64,000 bases of DNA from Lachnospiraceae bacterium (GCA_017453065.1 JAFTKW010000019.1:62001-126000), one strand, 5' to 3'. Shown: positions 35,024-45,042, counted from the stretch's first letter. The notes: generated from the sequence alone by a model not told the origin. A program made the numbers and translations.

Positions 35024-37939
35024 ATGAAAGTACAAGACGTAACAGCTTACGAGTTAATCGAGCAGAGAAAAATTGAAGATTTAAACTGCGAGGCATATTT
35101 GCTTCGCCACAAAAAGACAGGTGCAAGATTGGCACTTTTGTCCAATGATGATGAGAATAAAGTTTTTTCCATTGGATTTAGAACGCCACCTACCAACAGC
35201 ACTGGCGTGGCACATATTTTGGAGCACTCCGTGCTCTGCGGTTCCAAGAATTTCCCAGTGAAGGATCCTTTTGTAGAATTGGTAAAGGGGTCACTTAATA
35301 CATTCTTGAACGCAATGACATATCCAGACAAGACTATTTATCCAGTTGCGAGCTGCAATGATGTGGATTTCCAGAACCTGATGCATGTGTATTTGGATGC
35401 TGTATTTTATCCAAATATTTATGCGCAGAAAAAGATTTTCCTTCAGGAAGGTTGGCACTATGAGATGGAGAGCGAGGATGCAGACCTGACCATCAACGGC
35501 GTTGTTTACAACGAGATGAAGGGTGCACTTTCTTCTCCAGAAGATGTGCTGAATGAGGAGATTGGTGCAACACTTTTCCCTGAATCCATTTACGGCGTAA
35601 ACTCTGGCGGTGATCCGGAGTTTATTCCAGAACTTTCTTATGAACAGTTCTTGGAATTCCACAAAAAATATTATCATCCATCCAACAGCTATATTTACCT
35701 TTACGGAAATATGGATATGGCTGAAAAACTGGAATACATCGATAGAGAATATCTGAGCAATTTCGGCGATGACAAGGTAGATTCTAGCATTGCACTTCAG
35801 ACTCCGTTTACAGAGGCAAAGGAAGTTGTCAAGGAATATCCAATCAACCCAGAGGACAAAGAGGAGACCAGTGCATACCTTGCATATTGTATGACTGCAG
35901 GTGACGAACTGGATCAGGATTTGTATGTGGCTTTGCAGGTGCTTGACTATGCCATCGGAACTACTCCTGGCGCACCAATCAAAAAGGCATTGATTGACAA
36001 AGGAATTGGACAGGATATCGTTAGCTATTATTCCAATGGCATTTTACAGCCTTATTTTATGGTTGCGGCTCAGAATACCAGCGTAGATAGAAAGCAGGAA
36101 TTTGTAGACACCATTGATGAGGTTTTGGCAAATCTTGTGAAAGAAGGAATCGACAAAAAGGCACTCCTTGCAGGTATCAACCATTTCGAATTCCGTTATA
36201 GAGAAGCGGACTTTGGCAGAGCACCAAAGGGCTTGCTCTATGGAATTCAGATGCTTGACAGCTGGCTTTACGATGATGCCCATCCATTTATGCATATTGA
36301 GTGCAATGCAACTTATGCTAGATTGCGCAAGATGGTAGATGAGGGCGGTTTTGAGGCGCTGATTCAGAAATATTTGATTGACAATCCACACAAAGCAGTT
36401 GTGGTTCTTAAGCCTAAAAAAGGCCTTCAGGAAGAAAGAGAAGCAGCATTAAAAGAGAAACTTGCTGCCATGAAAGCACAGATGAGCAAGGAAGAAATTG
36501 CTGCCATCGTGGAAGAGACCAAGGCACTCAAAAAGTGGCAGGAAACTCCAGACAGACCAGAAGACTTGGCAACCCTTCCTATGCTTTCCAGAGCAGATAT
36601 GAAGAAGGAAGCAGCAAAATTCGTGAATGAAGAAAGAGAGATTGATGGCACAAAGGTATTGTTCCACAATCTGTTTACCAATGAGATCGGCTATCTTCGC
36701 TTTATGTTTGATGCAAGCAAGGTTCCTGCTAGATTGTTCCCACGTCTTAAACTGTTAAGCACAGTGATCAAGATGATGGATACGAAGAGTTACAACTATA
36801 AGGATTTGTTCAATGAGTCCAATATTGTGACTGGTGGTCTTAATGTGGACACAACTATGTACGGAAGCGTTGTAGATTCCAGCTACAAGTTTATGACAGA
36901 AGTGAGAACCAAGGTACTTTATAGCAACATGGCAGAGGCTATGGAATTGGTGAAAGAGATATTGTTTACCACCAATTTTGCAGATACAAAGAGACTTCAG
37001 GAAGTTTTGACAGAGACCAAGGCTGGTATTCAGAGCCAGATGTCTTATGACGGAGCAAGCGTAGCCAGCATGAAGGCGTTGTCCTATGTTTCTCCAAAAG
37101 CGGCTGCTACAGAGGTTATGTCAGGCGTAGCCTTCTATCGTATGTTGGAAGATATGGTGGAGCACTTTGAGGAACACAAAGAACAGTTGGTAAAAGACCT
37201 TCAGGAACTTAGTCACATACTGTTTAGACCAGAAAATTTGATGGTTGACTTTATTGGGGATGAAAAAGGCTATGAACTTTTGCCAGAACTTGTGAAGGAT
37301 TTGAAGAAAGACCTTTATACAGTGGATGTGGAAGAAGGAACTTATGTACCTGAAGTGGTAAAAGCAAATGAAGGATTTAAGACAGCTGGACAGGTGCAGT
37401 ATGTATGCCGTGGCGGTAGCTTTAAGGACAAGGGTCTTGAATATACAGGAGCATTAAAGGTTCTTAAGGTGATGATGGGATATGATTATCTGTGGAGCAA
37501 TATTCGTGTCAAAGGTGGAGCGTATGGATGCTGGGCAAGCTTTGGAAGAACAGGTGAGTCCTTTATGACTTCTTATCGCGATCCTCATTTGAAGGAGACC
37601 ATTGATATTTACGAAGCAGCAGCAGATTATGTGGAGAACTTTGAAGCGGATGAGAGAGCTTTGACTCAGTTTATTATTGGTGCTATTGGTGAATTGGATA
37701 CACCACTCACCCCATCTACCAAGGGCTCTGTATCTCTTGGAGCGTATATGAGTGGCCTTACAGATGAAGACGTGCAGAAGGAAAGAGATGAAGTACTTTC
37801 TATTGATGCAGATACCTTCCATGGACTTGGCAGATACATTAGAGCGTTTCTTTCCGATGAAGCACTCTGCGTAGTGGGAAGTGCCAAGGCAGTAGAAGAC
37901 AACAAAACTTTGTTTGGCAAAGTTGAGAACTTGGTTTAA
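35024..37939 (+). CDS. M16C-family zinc peptidase (presequence-protease-like)
   Basis: A 971-residue single-chain insulinase-type peptidase. The inverted zinc motif H64-I-L-E67-H68 is followed by the distal glutamate in NEMKGALSSPED. A second, inactive M16 half and the M16C-associated helical hairpin (about 460-520, EEREAALKEKLAAMKAQMS) follow. The protein has no signal peptide, so it probably degrades peptides in the cytoplasm. AGTGAGGGAAC precedes the ATG. It lies 14 bp before era, probably in one long transcript beginning at the rhomboid-like gene. Confidence 0.95.
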   Translation: MKVQDVTAYELIEQRKIEDLNCEAYLLRHKKTGARLALLSNDDENKVFSIGFRTPPTNSTGVAHILEHSVLCGSKNFPVKDPFVELVKGSLNTFLNAMTYPDKTIYPVASCNDVDFQNLMHVYLDAVFYPNIYAQKKIFLQEGWHYEMESEDADLTINGVVYNEMKGALSSPEDVLNEEIGATLFPESIYGVNSGGDPEFIPELSYEQFLEFHKKYYHPSNSYIYLYGNMDMAEKLEYIDREYLSNFGDDKVDSSIALQTPFTEAKEVVKEYPINPEDKEETSAYLAYCMTAGDELDQDLYVALQVLDYAIGTTPGAPIKKALIDKGIGQDIVSYYSNGILQPYFMVAAQNTSVDRKQEFVDTIDEVLANLVKEGIDKKALLAGINHFEFRYREADFGRAPKGLLYGIQMLDSWLYDDAHPFMHIECNATYARLRKMVDEGGFEALIQKYLIDNPHKAVVVLKPKKGLQEEREAALKEKLAAMKAQMSKEEIAAIVEETKALKKWQETPDRPEDLATLPMLSRADMKKEAAKFVNEEREIDGTKVLFHNLFTNEIGYLRFMFDASKVPARLFPRLKLLSTVIKMMDTKSYNYKDLFNESNIVTGGLNVDTTMYGSVVDSSYKFMTEVRTKVLYSNMAEAMELVKEILFTTNFADTKRLQEVLTETKAGIQSQMSYDGASVASMKALSYVSPKAAATEVMSGVAFYRMLEDMVEHFEEHKEQLVKDLQELSHILFRPENLMVDFIGDEKGYELLPELVKDLKKDLYTVDVEEGTYVPEVVKANEGFKTAGQVQYVCRGGSFKDKGLEYTGALKVLKVMMGYDYLWSNIRVKGGAYGCWASFGRTGESFMTSYRDPHLKETIDIYEAAADYVENFEADERALTQFIIGAIGELDTPLTPSTKGSVSLGAYMSGLTDEDVQKERDEVLSIDADTFHGLGRYIRAFLSDEALCVVGSAKAVEDNKTLFGKVENLV

Positions 37940-37952
37940 TAGGGGACAATAG

Positions 37953-38864
37953 ATGAGCAACGATAAAGCATATAAATCTGGTTTTGCAACTCTTATAGGA
38001 AGACCTAATGTAGGTAAATCTACATTGATGAATCATTTGATTGGTCAAAAGATTGCAATTACCTCCAACAAACCACAGACTACGAGAAACAAAATTCAAA
38101 CTGTATATACCAGTGACGAGGGACAAATAGTGTTCCTCGACACTCCTGGTATACATAAAGCCAAGAACAAACTGGGCAACTATATGGTAAGCGTTGCACA
38201 GCACACGCTTTCCGAAGTGGATGTTGTGCTTTGGCTTGTAGAACCTACCACTTTTATTGGCGCAGGTGAGCACCATATTATTGAGCAACTGAAAAAGACC
38301 AAAACGCCTGTGATTCTGGTTATCAACAAAGTGGATACGGTGGAGCCAATAGAAGTAGCAAAAGCGATTGAGACTTATTGTAAGGAGTATGATTTTGCAG
38401 AAATTGTACCTGTGTCTGCCTTGAAAGAAAAGAATACAGATGAACTTTTAAAGTGTATCTTTAAGTATCTTCCTTATGGTGAGGCTTTCTATGATGAAGA
38501 CACCATTACAGATCAGCCTATGAGACAGATTGTGGCAGAACTGATTCGTGAAAAGGCCTTGAGACTTCTTTCAGATGAGATTCCTCATGGAATTGCAGTG
38601 ACAATTGAAAGCATGAAATATCGACAGCATATCGTAGATATTGAGGCTACAATTATCTGTGAGAGAGATTCTCACAAAGGTATCATTATTGGTAAAGGTG
38701 GCTCCATGCTGAAACAGATTGGGTCTAAAGCTAGACCTGACATTGAGGACATGCTTGAGATGCAGGCCAATCTTCAACTTTGGGTGAAGGTGAAAAAAGA
38801 TTGGCGAGACAGTGATACCTTGCTTAAGAATTTTGGCTACAACGAGAGAGATATCAGAGAATAA
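37953..38864 (+). CDS. era: GTPase Era
   Basis: An essential GTPase for 30S ribosome assembly that binds the 3' end of 16S rRNA. The 303-residue protein has G1 GRPNVGKS (16-23), G2 in KPQTTRNKI, G3 DTPG, G4 NKVD and G5 SALK, followed by the KH domain with GIIIGKGGSMLKQIG near residue 245. The ribosome-binding site AGGGGA precedes ATG. It is followed by a small gene and recO, the same order era-(small gene)-recO that is common in Firmicutes. Confidence 0.98.
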   Translation: MSNDKAYKSGFATLIGRPNVGKSTLMNHLIGQKIAITSNKPQTTRNKIQTVYTSDEGQIVFLDTPGIHKAKNKLGNYMVSVAQHTLSEVDVVLWLVEPTTFIGAGEHHIIEQLKKTKTPVILVINKVDTVEPIEVAKAIETYCKEYDFAEIVPVSALKEKNTDELLKCIFKYLPYGEAFYDEDTITDQPMRQIVAELIREKALRLLSDEIPHGIAVTIESMKYRQHIVDIEATIICERDSHKGIIIGKGGSMLKQIGSKARPDIEDMLEMQANLQLWVKVKKDWRDSDTLLKNFGYNERDIRE

Positions 38865-38921
38865 TTTTTGAAAAATAGCAGACCCTAATTGCGTAAGACC
38901 AAAGAGCAAGGGGGATGCACT

Positions 38922-39149
38922 ATGAATCAAGAAGAACAGTGGTTTAAATTCGTAAATTCAGGTAAGATAGAGGACTATTTAGAGTACAACAAGGCAAGGC
39001 AGAGGCAGGAGAATTTGCTGAATGCGATACAGATGGCCAAAGGAAACGACTACTTTGGTGGTATCGGCCTTGCAGATGAAGGAGCAAACCTGCATGCAGG
39101 AGATGGTAACAGTTACGGGGATGGTTCTAAGCCAGACGCCTATCGGTGA
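38922..39149 (+). CDS. Small protein between era and recO (YqzL-position)
   Basis: A 75-residue protein, MNQEEQWFKFVNSGKIEDYL at the N-terminus, then a Gly/Asp-rich tail. ATG 38922 is preceded by AAGGGGG at 7 bases. The 3' 56 bp overlap recO in another frame. In Bacillus the small gene yqzL occupies the same place, and the start (EQ-W-F-xx-TGxIExYL) is reminiscent of it, but the tail is longer. Function unknown. Confidence 0.75.
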   Translation: MNQEEQWFKFVNSGKIEDYLEYNKARQRQENLLNAIQMAKGNDYFGGIGLADEGANLHAGDGNSYGDGSKPDAYR

Positions 39150-39747
39150 ATACGATAGAAGAGTCTGCATTTTGACCAAGGAACGTGGAAAGATATCTGC
39201 TTTCGCCAAGGGCGCCCGAAGGCAGAACAGCAGACTTATGGCCAGCACCAATCCTTTTTCTTTTGGACAATTTAAATTATATCAGGGGAAGACTTCTTAC
39301 AATATTATGGAAGCTAGTATCGACCAATACTACGAAACTTTGAGAGAAGACTTTGTGGGTGCCTACTATGGTATGTATTTTCTGGAGATAGCAGATTTTT
39401 ATACCAGAGAAAACAACGACGAAATAGAGATGCTCAAACTCCTTTATCAGTCTATGAAAGCGTTGGTGCATCCAACGATAGACAATCGGCTGGTGAGGTG
39501 TATCTATGAAATCAAGGCTGTTGTAGTAAATGGTGAGTTCCCTGGATTGCCAAGTGGAAGGACCTTTGATGATTCTACAATTTATACAGTAGAGTACATT
39601 GCTTCTTCCAGTATAGAGAAACTGTTTACCTTTCAAGTGTCTGAAAAAGTTTTGCTAGAATTATCGGATATTGGCAATACTTTGAGAGAGCGCTTTTTCC
39701 AAAAAGAATATAAGAGTTTAGAAATATTGGAAACCCTAATATCATAG
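39094..39747 (+). CDS. recO: DNA repair protein RecO
   Basis: Mediates RecA loading in RecF-pathway recombination and anneals ssDNA. The N-terminal OB fold (MVTVTGMVLSQTPIGEYDRR) and the helical domain are typical. The C-terminal region normally carries a four-cysteine zinc finger. Here only a short segment (NGEFPGLPSGRTF) remains without CxxC pairs, making the protein 217 residues against the usual 240-260. ATG 39094 is chosen because AAGGAG (39079-39084) lies 9 bases upstream. It ends with a strong terminator. Confidence 0.92.
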   Translation: MQEMVTVTGMVLSQTPIGEYDRRVCILTKERGKISAFAKGARRQNSRLMASTNPFSFGQFKLYQGKTSYNIMEASIDQYYETLREDFVGAYYGMYFLEIADFYTRENNDEIEMLKLLYQSMKALVHPTIDNRLVRCIYEIKAVVVNGEFPGLPSGRTFDDSTIYTVEYIASSSIEKLFTFQVSEKVLLELSDIGNTLRERFFQKEYKSLEILETLIS

Positions 39748-39754
39748 GGAAAAT

Positions 39755-39780
39755 AAAAAGTGCCTGCCTAGGCACTTTTT
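39755..39780 (+). terminator. Intrinsic terminator after recO
   Basis: Perfect 11-bp stem AAAAAGTGCCT/AGGCACTTTTT with loop GCCT. A second hairpin, TTTTGCTTTATA/TATAAAGCAAAA (39777-39788, 39795-39806), overlaps its T-tract. Confidence 0.93.
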
Positions 39781-39816
39781 GCTTTATAAAAGCCTATAAA
39801 GCAAAATGCTCCGCAA

Positions 39817-39897
39817 GGATGCGCACCTCGCGAAAATGTAGTTAGCCACAAGTGGCTTCGCTTGGGCGCTAAGAATCTCGCTTGCGAGATTCTTTTT
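39817..39897 (+). repeat. Structured repeat B, copy 1
   Basis: Begins GGATGCGCACCTCG and contains two hairpins: AGCCAC/GTGGCT (39844-39857) and AAGAATCTCGC/GCGAGATTCTT (39871-39894), the latter followed by a T-tract. Copy 2 at 55873 has the same outline and the conserved blocks GGATGCGCACCTCG, AGTTA, GCTTCGC and GGGCGC, but different stem sequences. It lies between the recO terminator and the promoter of the next gene. Confidence 0.85.
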
Positions 39898-39899
39898 AC

Positions 39900-39928
39900 T
39901 TGAAAAAGATTTTGGTCTCGGCTATAAT
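39900..39928 (+). promoter_or_regulatory. Promoter of the lipoprotein/glyQS/alaS group
   Basis: TTGAAA (39900-39905), 17-bp spacer, TATAAT (39923-39928); it starts right after the terminator-like hairpin of repeat B copy 1. Confidence 0.85.
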
Positions 39929-39968
39929 ATAGGCTAGCGTTTTTATATGCTGTATGGAGGACTATAAG

Positions 39969-40616
39969 GTGAAGAGTAGGAAAACAAAGGTTTTTGGTCT
40001 TGTTTTGACCGCATCTATTGCCTTTTGCCTAGTCGGGTGCGCACAGGAAATTCAAATGCCTCAAATCACGGATGTGACAGAGGATATGTTGGTGGTAGAT
40101 GAACTTGGCGTGGTGACATCTTTTGTAGTAGCAGACTTTGACAAAGACTACTATGTGGAAGATGAATTGGCTACCATGATTTTGGATGAACTCAAGGAGT
40201 TTAATACTAAGATGCAAGAGTTCGTGCCAAGCGATGTTCTGCCAGCTGTTTTGAATGATACGCACAGAGCAGAGGGAAAGATTGTAGTACAATATACATT
40301 CGCCAACGGAACTGTCTATGGGCAGTATCAGATAGGAGAATTGGACTGCTTTACAGGTACAGTAGCAGATGCACTTTCAGCAGGGTACCTTGAGGGAGCG
40401 AAACTACTTTCTGTGGGCAAAGGAAAAGAATTAGATTTGACTACCAATGACAAAGTTTTAGACAAACAGATTGTTATTTGGCAGGGAAGCACGCCGGTGC
40501 TTGCTCTTTCAAATCCACAGTATATCAGTGAAAATGTTGAACTGTCTGAGATAGACGGTCATACAATGAAAATACAGGGTGCAGAAGGCGAAGTAGGCTA
40601 CTGCATCATGAAATAA
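39969..40616 (+). CDS. Putative lipoprotein
   Basis: A 215-residue protein with a lipoprotein signal: basic start, hydrophobic [16 protein letters not shown] and lipobox LVGC at about residue 20-23, so it is probably anchored outside the membrane. The mature part is acidic, mixed alpha/beta, and has no recognised motif. GTG 39969 is chosen because GGAGG (39956-39960) lies 8 bases upstream; ATG 39954 would overlap that site. glyQS follows 19 bp later and is probably cotranscribed. Confidence 0.8.
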   Translation: MKSRKTKVFGLVLTASIAFCLVGCAQEIQMPQITDVTEDMLVVDELGVVTSFVVADFDKDYYVEDELATMILDELKEFNTKMQEFVPSDVLPAVLNDTHRAEGKIVVQYTFANGTVYGQYQIGELDCFTGTVADALSAGYLEGAKLLSVGKGKELDLTTNDKVLDKQIVIWQGSTPVLALSNPQYISENVELSEIDGHTMKIQGAEGEVGYCIMK

Positions 40617-40635
40617 GAAGAGTGAGGAACAAGTT

Positions 40636-42024
40636 ATGGAAAAGACAATGGAAAAAATCGTAGCATTAGCAAAAGCCAGAGGATTTGTATATCCTGGTTC
40701 TGAAATTTACGGTGGCTTAGCCAATACATGGGACTATGGTAACCTTGGTGTTGAACTTAAGAACAACGTTAAGAAGGCTTGGTGGCAGAAATTCGTGCAG
40801 GAGAACCCTTATAACGTAGGCGTAGACTGTGCGATTTTGATGAATCCACAGACATGGGTAGCCAGCGGACATCTTGGCGGCTTCTCAGACCCTCTTATGG
40901 ACTGTAAAGAGTGTCATGAACGCTTCCGTGCAGACAAGCTGATTGAAGATTTTTGTGCTGAAAGTGGCATTACTCTTGAGGAAAGCGTAGATGCTTGGTC
41001 CAACGAGCAGATGAAAAACTTTGTGGAAGAGCATAACATTCCATGTCCTTCCTGCGGCAAACACAACTTTACAGATATCAGACAGTTCAACCTGATGTTC
41101 AAAACCTTCCAGGGTGTAACAGAAGATGCAAAGAATACAGTATATTTGAGACCTGAAACAGCACAGGGTATCTTTGTAAACTTCAAAAATGTACAGCGTA
41201 CTTCCAGAAAGAAAGTTCCTTTCGGTATTGGACAGATTGGTAAGTCTTTCCGTAATGAGATTACTCCTGGTAACTTTACTTTCCGTACAAGAGAATTTGA
41301 GCAGATGGAATTGGAATTCTTCTGCAAACCTGGTACAGACCTTGAATGGTTCCAGTACTGGAGAGCGTTCTGCCGTGACTGGCTTCTTTCTCTTGGTATC
41401 AAAGAAGAGGAGATGAGACTTCGCGACCATTCTCCAGAAGAACTTTGCTTCTATAGTAAAGGAACAACCGATATTGAGTTCTTGTTCCCATTCGGTTGGG
41501 GAGAACTTTGGGGTATTGCTGACAGAACAGATTATGACCTTACTCAGCATCAGAACGTATCTGGCGAAGATATGCTTTATTTTGATGATGAACTTGGTGA
41601 GAAGTATGTTCCTTATGTAGTTGAGCCTTCTCTTGGTGCGGATCGTGTGACATTGGCATTCCTTTGTGCCGCTTACGATGAAGAAGAACTGGAAGGCGGA
41701 GATGTTCGTACAGTACTTCATTTCCATCCAGCACTTGCACCAGTTAAGATTGGTATTTTGCCACTTTCTAAGAAGCTCAATGAAGGCGCTGAAAAGATTT
41801 ATGCTCAGCTTTCTAAGAAATACAACTGTGAATTTGATGACAGAGGAAACATTGGTAAGAGATATCGTCGTCAGGATGAAATTGGTACACCATTCTGTAT
41901 CACATACGACTTTGAGTCTGAGACAGACGGCTGCGTAACTGTTCGTTTCCGTGATAGCATGGAACAGGAGAGAGTTGCCATTGCTGATTTGGACGCATAC
42001 TTCGCAGATAAGTTTACATTTTAA
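40636..42024 (+). CDS. glyQS: Glycyl-tRNA synthetase, single-chain class II (GRS1 type)
   Basis: Charges tRNA-Gly. The 462-residue alpha2-type enzyme starts with [25 protein letters not shown]. It has the class II motif 2 region ([27 protein letters not shown]; quoted parts only), motif 3 [14 protein letters not shown], and a zinc-binding-like CKECHERF...CPSCGKHNF region. It is unlike the alpha2-beta2 GlyQ/GlyS pair. GAGGAA lies 6 bases before ATG 40636. No T-box is possible in the 19-bp gap upstream. alaS follows 19 bp later. Confidence 0.96.
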   Translation: MEKTMEKIVALAKARGFVYPGSEIYGGLANTWDYGNLGVELKNNVKKAWWQKFVQENPYNVGVDCAILMNPQTWVASGHLGGFSDPLMDCKECHERFRADKLIEDFCAESGITLEESVDAWSNEQMKNFVEEHNIPCPSCGKHNFTDIRQFNLMFKTFQGVTEDAKNTVYLRPETAQGIFVNFKNVQRTSRKKVPFGIGQIGKSFRNEITPGNFTFRTREFEQMELEFFCKPGTDLEWFQYWRAFCRDWLLSLGIKEEEMRLRDHSPEELCFYSKGTTDIEFLFPFGWGELWGIADRTDYDLTQHQNVSGEDMLYFDDELGEKYVPYVVEPSLGADRVTLAFLCAAYDEEELEGGDVRTVLHFHPALAPVKIGILPLSKKLNEGAEKIYAQLSKKYNCEFDDRGNIGKRYRRQDEIGTPFCITYDFESETDGCVTVRFRDSMEQERVAIADLDAYFADKFTF

Positions 42025-42043
42025 TTAAGGAGAACAGTTAGCA

Positions 42044-44698
42044 ATGAGACAATTCACCTCAGATGAGTTAAGAAAGACTTGGAAACAATTTTATATAGAG
42101 CGCGGTCATGTGGACGTAGGTGCAGTATCCCTTGTATCTGATGGATCCACAGGCGTTCTTTTCAATGTGGCTGGTATGCAGCCTCTTATGCCATACCTTC
42201 TTGGACAGAAACACCCACTTGGAACTAGACTTTGTAATGTACAGGGATGCGTTCGTACCAACGATATTGATTCCGTTGGAGACAAGAGCCATGTTACCTT
42301 CTTCGAGATGATGGGTAGCTGGAGCCTTGGAGATTATTTCAAGAAAGAACGCTGTCAGTGGAGTTATGAGCTTTTGACGCAGGTGTTTGGCTTTGATGCA
42401 GATCACTTGGCCGCAACCGTGTTTGAAGGAGATGAGAATGCTCCAAGAGACGAGGAAGGAGCACAGTATCGTATTGCATCTGGCTTCAAAAAGGAAAATA
42501 TCTACTATCTGCCAGCAGAGGACAACTGGTGGGGCTTAGAGTACGGTCCATGTGGTCCTGACAGTGAAATGTTCTACATCGCAGACAGACCAGATTGTGG
42601 TCCTAATTGCGGCCCTGGTTGTAACTGTGGTAAGTACACAGAGCTTGGTAATGACGTGTTCATGCAGTATGAAAAACACCATGACGGCACACTGACACCT
42701 CTTGCAAAGAAAAATGTAGATACAGGTTGGGGTCTGGAGCGTATCTTGGCTTTCTTAAATGGCAGTAGAGACGTTTATCAGATTGATTTGTTTGCACCAA
42801 TCATCGCTTATATTGAGCAGGTATCTGGTGCGAAATATAATGAAGACGAAAAGCTGACTAAGTCCATGCGTATCTTGGCAGATCATATGCGTACTAGTGT
42901 GATGCTTATTGGAGATGAAGCAAAACTTCTTCCATCCAATGCGGGTGCTGGCTATGTACTTCGCCGTTTGATTCGCCGTGCAGTAAGACATGGACGTACA
43001 TTGAACATTCCAACAGAGTCTTTGATTAAGATTGCAAGCATGTATATTGATGACATTTACAGTGAGAGCTATCCACTCCTTGTAAAGAATAGAGAATTTA
43101 TCCTTACAGAACTGAAGAAGGAAATTGCTCGTTTTGAAAGCACTCTTGAAAATGGAATGAAAGAATTCCACAAGATTTTGGAAGCAAAGAGAGCAGAAAA
43201 GAAAGATGAAATCGACGGTAAATCCGCATTTTATCTGTATGATACTTTCGGATTTCCAATTGAACTGACTGTAGAATTGGCACAGGAAGAGGGAATTAAG
43301 GTAGATGAAACTGGATTTGCTGCTGCAATGGAAGAACAGAAGCAGAAGGCAAGACAGAACCAGAATTTCTCTGCTAAACTGAATGTGGAAGCTGGTTTGT
43401 TCGATAATTTGGGAGCAGATGTGGTGAGCAAGTTCGTTGGCTATGATAGCCTTGCTTGCGAAAGCAAAGTTTTGGCACTTGCGTCTGAAGATGCACTTGT
43501 AGAAGAACTTACAGAAGGCCAGGTTGGTACGGTTGTGGTAGGTGAAACTCCTTTCTATGCTACCATGGGTGGACAGAAAGGTGATATCGGTGTAATCACT
43601 ACTGCAAATGGCAAATTAAAGGTACAGGATACCGTAAAACTTGCTGGAGATAGAGTTGGCCATGTCGGAGTAGTGGTTTCTGGAAAGATTTCCAAGTCTG
43701 AAATGGCTACACTTACAGTAGATACATTAAATCGCATGAATACCTGCAAGAACCATTCTGCAACACACTTGTTGCAGGCAGCACTTCAGGAAGTGCTCGG
43801 CGAGCAGGTACATCAGCAGGGCTCCTATCAGGATAGCGGCAGAACACGTTTTGACTTTAGCTATGGTCAGGCTATGACAGCAGAAGAGATTGCTAAGGTT
43901 GAAGCGATTGTAAATGTTAAGATTGCGGAAAGCCTTCCAGTAATCACAGAGGAAATGAGCCCAGAAGAGGCCAAGAACAAAGGCGCAATGGCGCTCTTTG
44001 GTGAAAAATATGGTGATACTGTCAGAGTGGTATCCATGGGAGATTTCTCTATGGAACTTTGTGGTGGTACACATGTTAAGAATACGGCAGATATCGGATT
44101 CTTTAAGATTTTGTCTGAAAGCGGTGTAGCTGCTGGCGTTAGAAGAATTGAAGCTCTTACAGGTGCAAACGTAATGGCTTACTATAAAGCAATGGAAGAG
44201 AACTTTGCAAGTGCTGTTAGCTCAGCAAAGGCGACTCCAGCGACTTTGGTTGACAAGATTCAGCATATGCAGGCGGAAATCAAAGCTCTTTCTTCTGAAA
44301 ATGAATCCTTGAAAGCAAAAGCGGCTAAGGAAGCTATGGGCGATGTAATGGATCAGGTAGTGGATGTAAAAGGCGTGAAACTTCTGACTGTTAACGTGGA
44401 CGGCGTTGATATGAACGGTCTTAGAGATCTGGGTGATTCCCTGAAAGAGAAGCTTGGTGATGGAGTCGTTGTACTTCTGTCCAATCAGGATGGCAAGGTT
44501 AACATGATTGCTATGGCTACAGATGGAGCAATGGCAAAGGGTGCGCACGCAGGCAACTTGATTAAAGGCATAGCTGCACTTGTTGGTGGTGGCGGCGGTG
44601 GTCGTCCTAATATGGCTCAAGCAGGCGGAAAGAACCCTGCGGGAATCGTTGCTGCAATGCAGGAAGCTGTTAAGGTTTTAGAAGGCCAGATTGCATAA
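42044..44698 (+). CDS. alaS: Alanyl-tRNA synthetase
   Basis: Charges tRNA-Ala and edits Ser/Gly mischarging. The 884-residue protein has the class II catalytic core (about 1-240, with IERGHVDVGAVSLV, VRTNDIDSVGDKSHVTFFEM-like motifs), the tRNA-recognition region, and the editing domain with HSATH and CGGTH zinc ligands. The C-terminal C-Ala domain has a glycine-rich GGGGGGRPNMAQAGG segment. Between core and catalytic motif 2 there is CGPNCGPGCNCGKY, a cysteine-rich insert of the kind seen in clostridial AlaRS. AAGGAG precedes the ATG. Confidence 0.97.
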   Translation: MRQFTSDELRKTWKQFYIERGHVDVGAVSLVSDGSTGVLFNVAGMQPLMPYLLGQKHPLGTRLCNVQGCVRTNDIDSVGDKSHVTFFEMMGSWSLGDYFKKERCQWSYELLTQVFGFDADHLAATVFEGDENAPRDEEGAQYRIASGFKKENIYYLPAEDNWWGLEYGPCGPDSEMFYIADRPDCGPNCGPGCNCGKYTELGNDVFMQYEKHHDGTLTPLAKKNVDTGWGLERILAFLNGSRDVYQIDLFAPIIAYIEQVSGAKYNEDEKLTKSMRILADHMRTSVMLIGDEAKLLPSNAGAGYVLRRLIRRAVRHGRTLNIPTESLIKIASMYIDDIYSESYPLLVKNREFILTELKKEIARFESTLENGMKEFHKILEAKRAEKKDEIDGKSAFYLYDTFGFPIELTVELAQEEGIKVDETGFAAAMEEQKQKARQNQNFSAKLNVEAGLFDNLGADVVSKFVGYDSLACESKVLALASEDALVEELTEGQVGTVVVGETPFYATMGGQKGDIGVITTANGKLKVQDTVKLAGDRVGHVGVVVSGKISKSEMATLTVDTLNRMNTCKNHSATHLLQAALQEVLGEQVHQQGSYQDSGRTRFDFSYGQAMTAEEIAKVEAIVNVKIAESLPVITEEMSPEEAKNKGAMALFGEKYGDTVRVVSMGDFSMELCGGTHVKNTADIGFFKILSESGVAAGVRRIEALTGANVMAYYKAMEENFASAVSSAKATPATLVDKIQHMQAEIKALSSENESLKAKAAKEAMGDVMDQVVDVKGVKLLTVNVDGVDMNGLRDLGDSLKEKLGDGVVVLLSNQDGKVNMIAMATDGAMAKGAHAGNLIKGIAALVGGGGGGRPNMAQAGGKNPAGIVAAMQEAVKVLEGQIA

Positions 44699-44752
44699 TT
44701 AATCTGAAAATGGGGTATTATTTAAAAAATATCCCAAATTCTAAAAAAATAG

Positions 44753-44780
44753 TTGACGGCAGACATTTTTATGTTATAAT
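44753..44780 (+). promoter_or_regulatory. Promoter of rpsU
   Basis: TTGACG (44753-44758), 16-bp spacer, TATAAT (44775-44780), with an extended -10 TG one base further upstream. This is the strongest promoter seen in the window, as expected for a ribosomal-protein gene. Confidence 0.88.
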
Positions 44781-44791
44781 GTAATTTGCGT

Positions 44792-44850
44792 GTAGGCATA
44801 GCCTACCCAAAAATAACCTATCAGTCGAGATACTCGAAGGGACTGAAGGG
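44792..44850 (+). promoter_or_regulatory. Structured rpsU leader
   Basis: Two hairpins lie between promoter and gene: GTAGGC-ATA-GCCTAC (44792-44806) and CAGTC...GACTG (about 44822-44845), which encloses TCGAG-ATA-CTCGA. The second ends just before the GGGAGG ribosome-binding site. It may serve mRNA stability or autoregulation by S21. Confidence 0.55.
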
Positions 44851-44865
44851 AGGTCAGGTGTAATC

Positions 44866-45042
44866 ATGTCAAATGTTATCGTAAAAGAAAACGAGACTTT
44901 AGATAGCGCTTTACGTCGTTTTAAGAGAAGTTGCGCAAAGGCTGGTATCCAGCAGGAAATCCGCAAGAGAGAGCATTACGAGAAACCTAGCGTAAGACGT
45001 AAGAAAAAGTCCGAAGCAGCAAGAAAGCGTAAATATAACTAA
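44866..45042 (+). CDS. rpsU: Ribosomal protein bS21
   Basis: A 58-residue basic small-subunit protein near the anti-Shine-Dalgarno end of 16S rRNA. It begins [20 protein letters not shown], continues with the family core [20 protein letters not shown] and ends in an Arg/Lys tail [11 protein letters not shown]. Length and composition are exactly those of the family. Its GGGAGG ribosome-binding site lies about 10 bases upstream, and it has its own strong promoter and terminator, so it is a separate transcription unit. Confidence 0.98.
   Translation: MSNVIVKENETLDSALRRFKRSCAKAGIQQEIRKREHYEKPSVRRKKKSEAARKRKYN

Noticed and set aside
40885..41727. Long minus-strand open frame opposite glyQS
   Set aside because: Antisense to conserved synthetase sequence; composition and lack of a ribosome-binding site speak against a gene.
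40617..42043. T-box leaders for glyQS or alaS
   Set aside because: Only 19 bp separate each from the previous gene, too short for a T-box.
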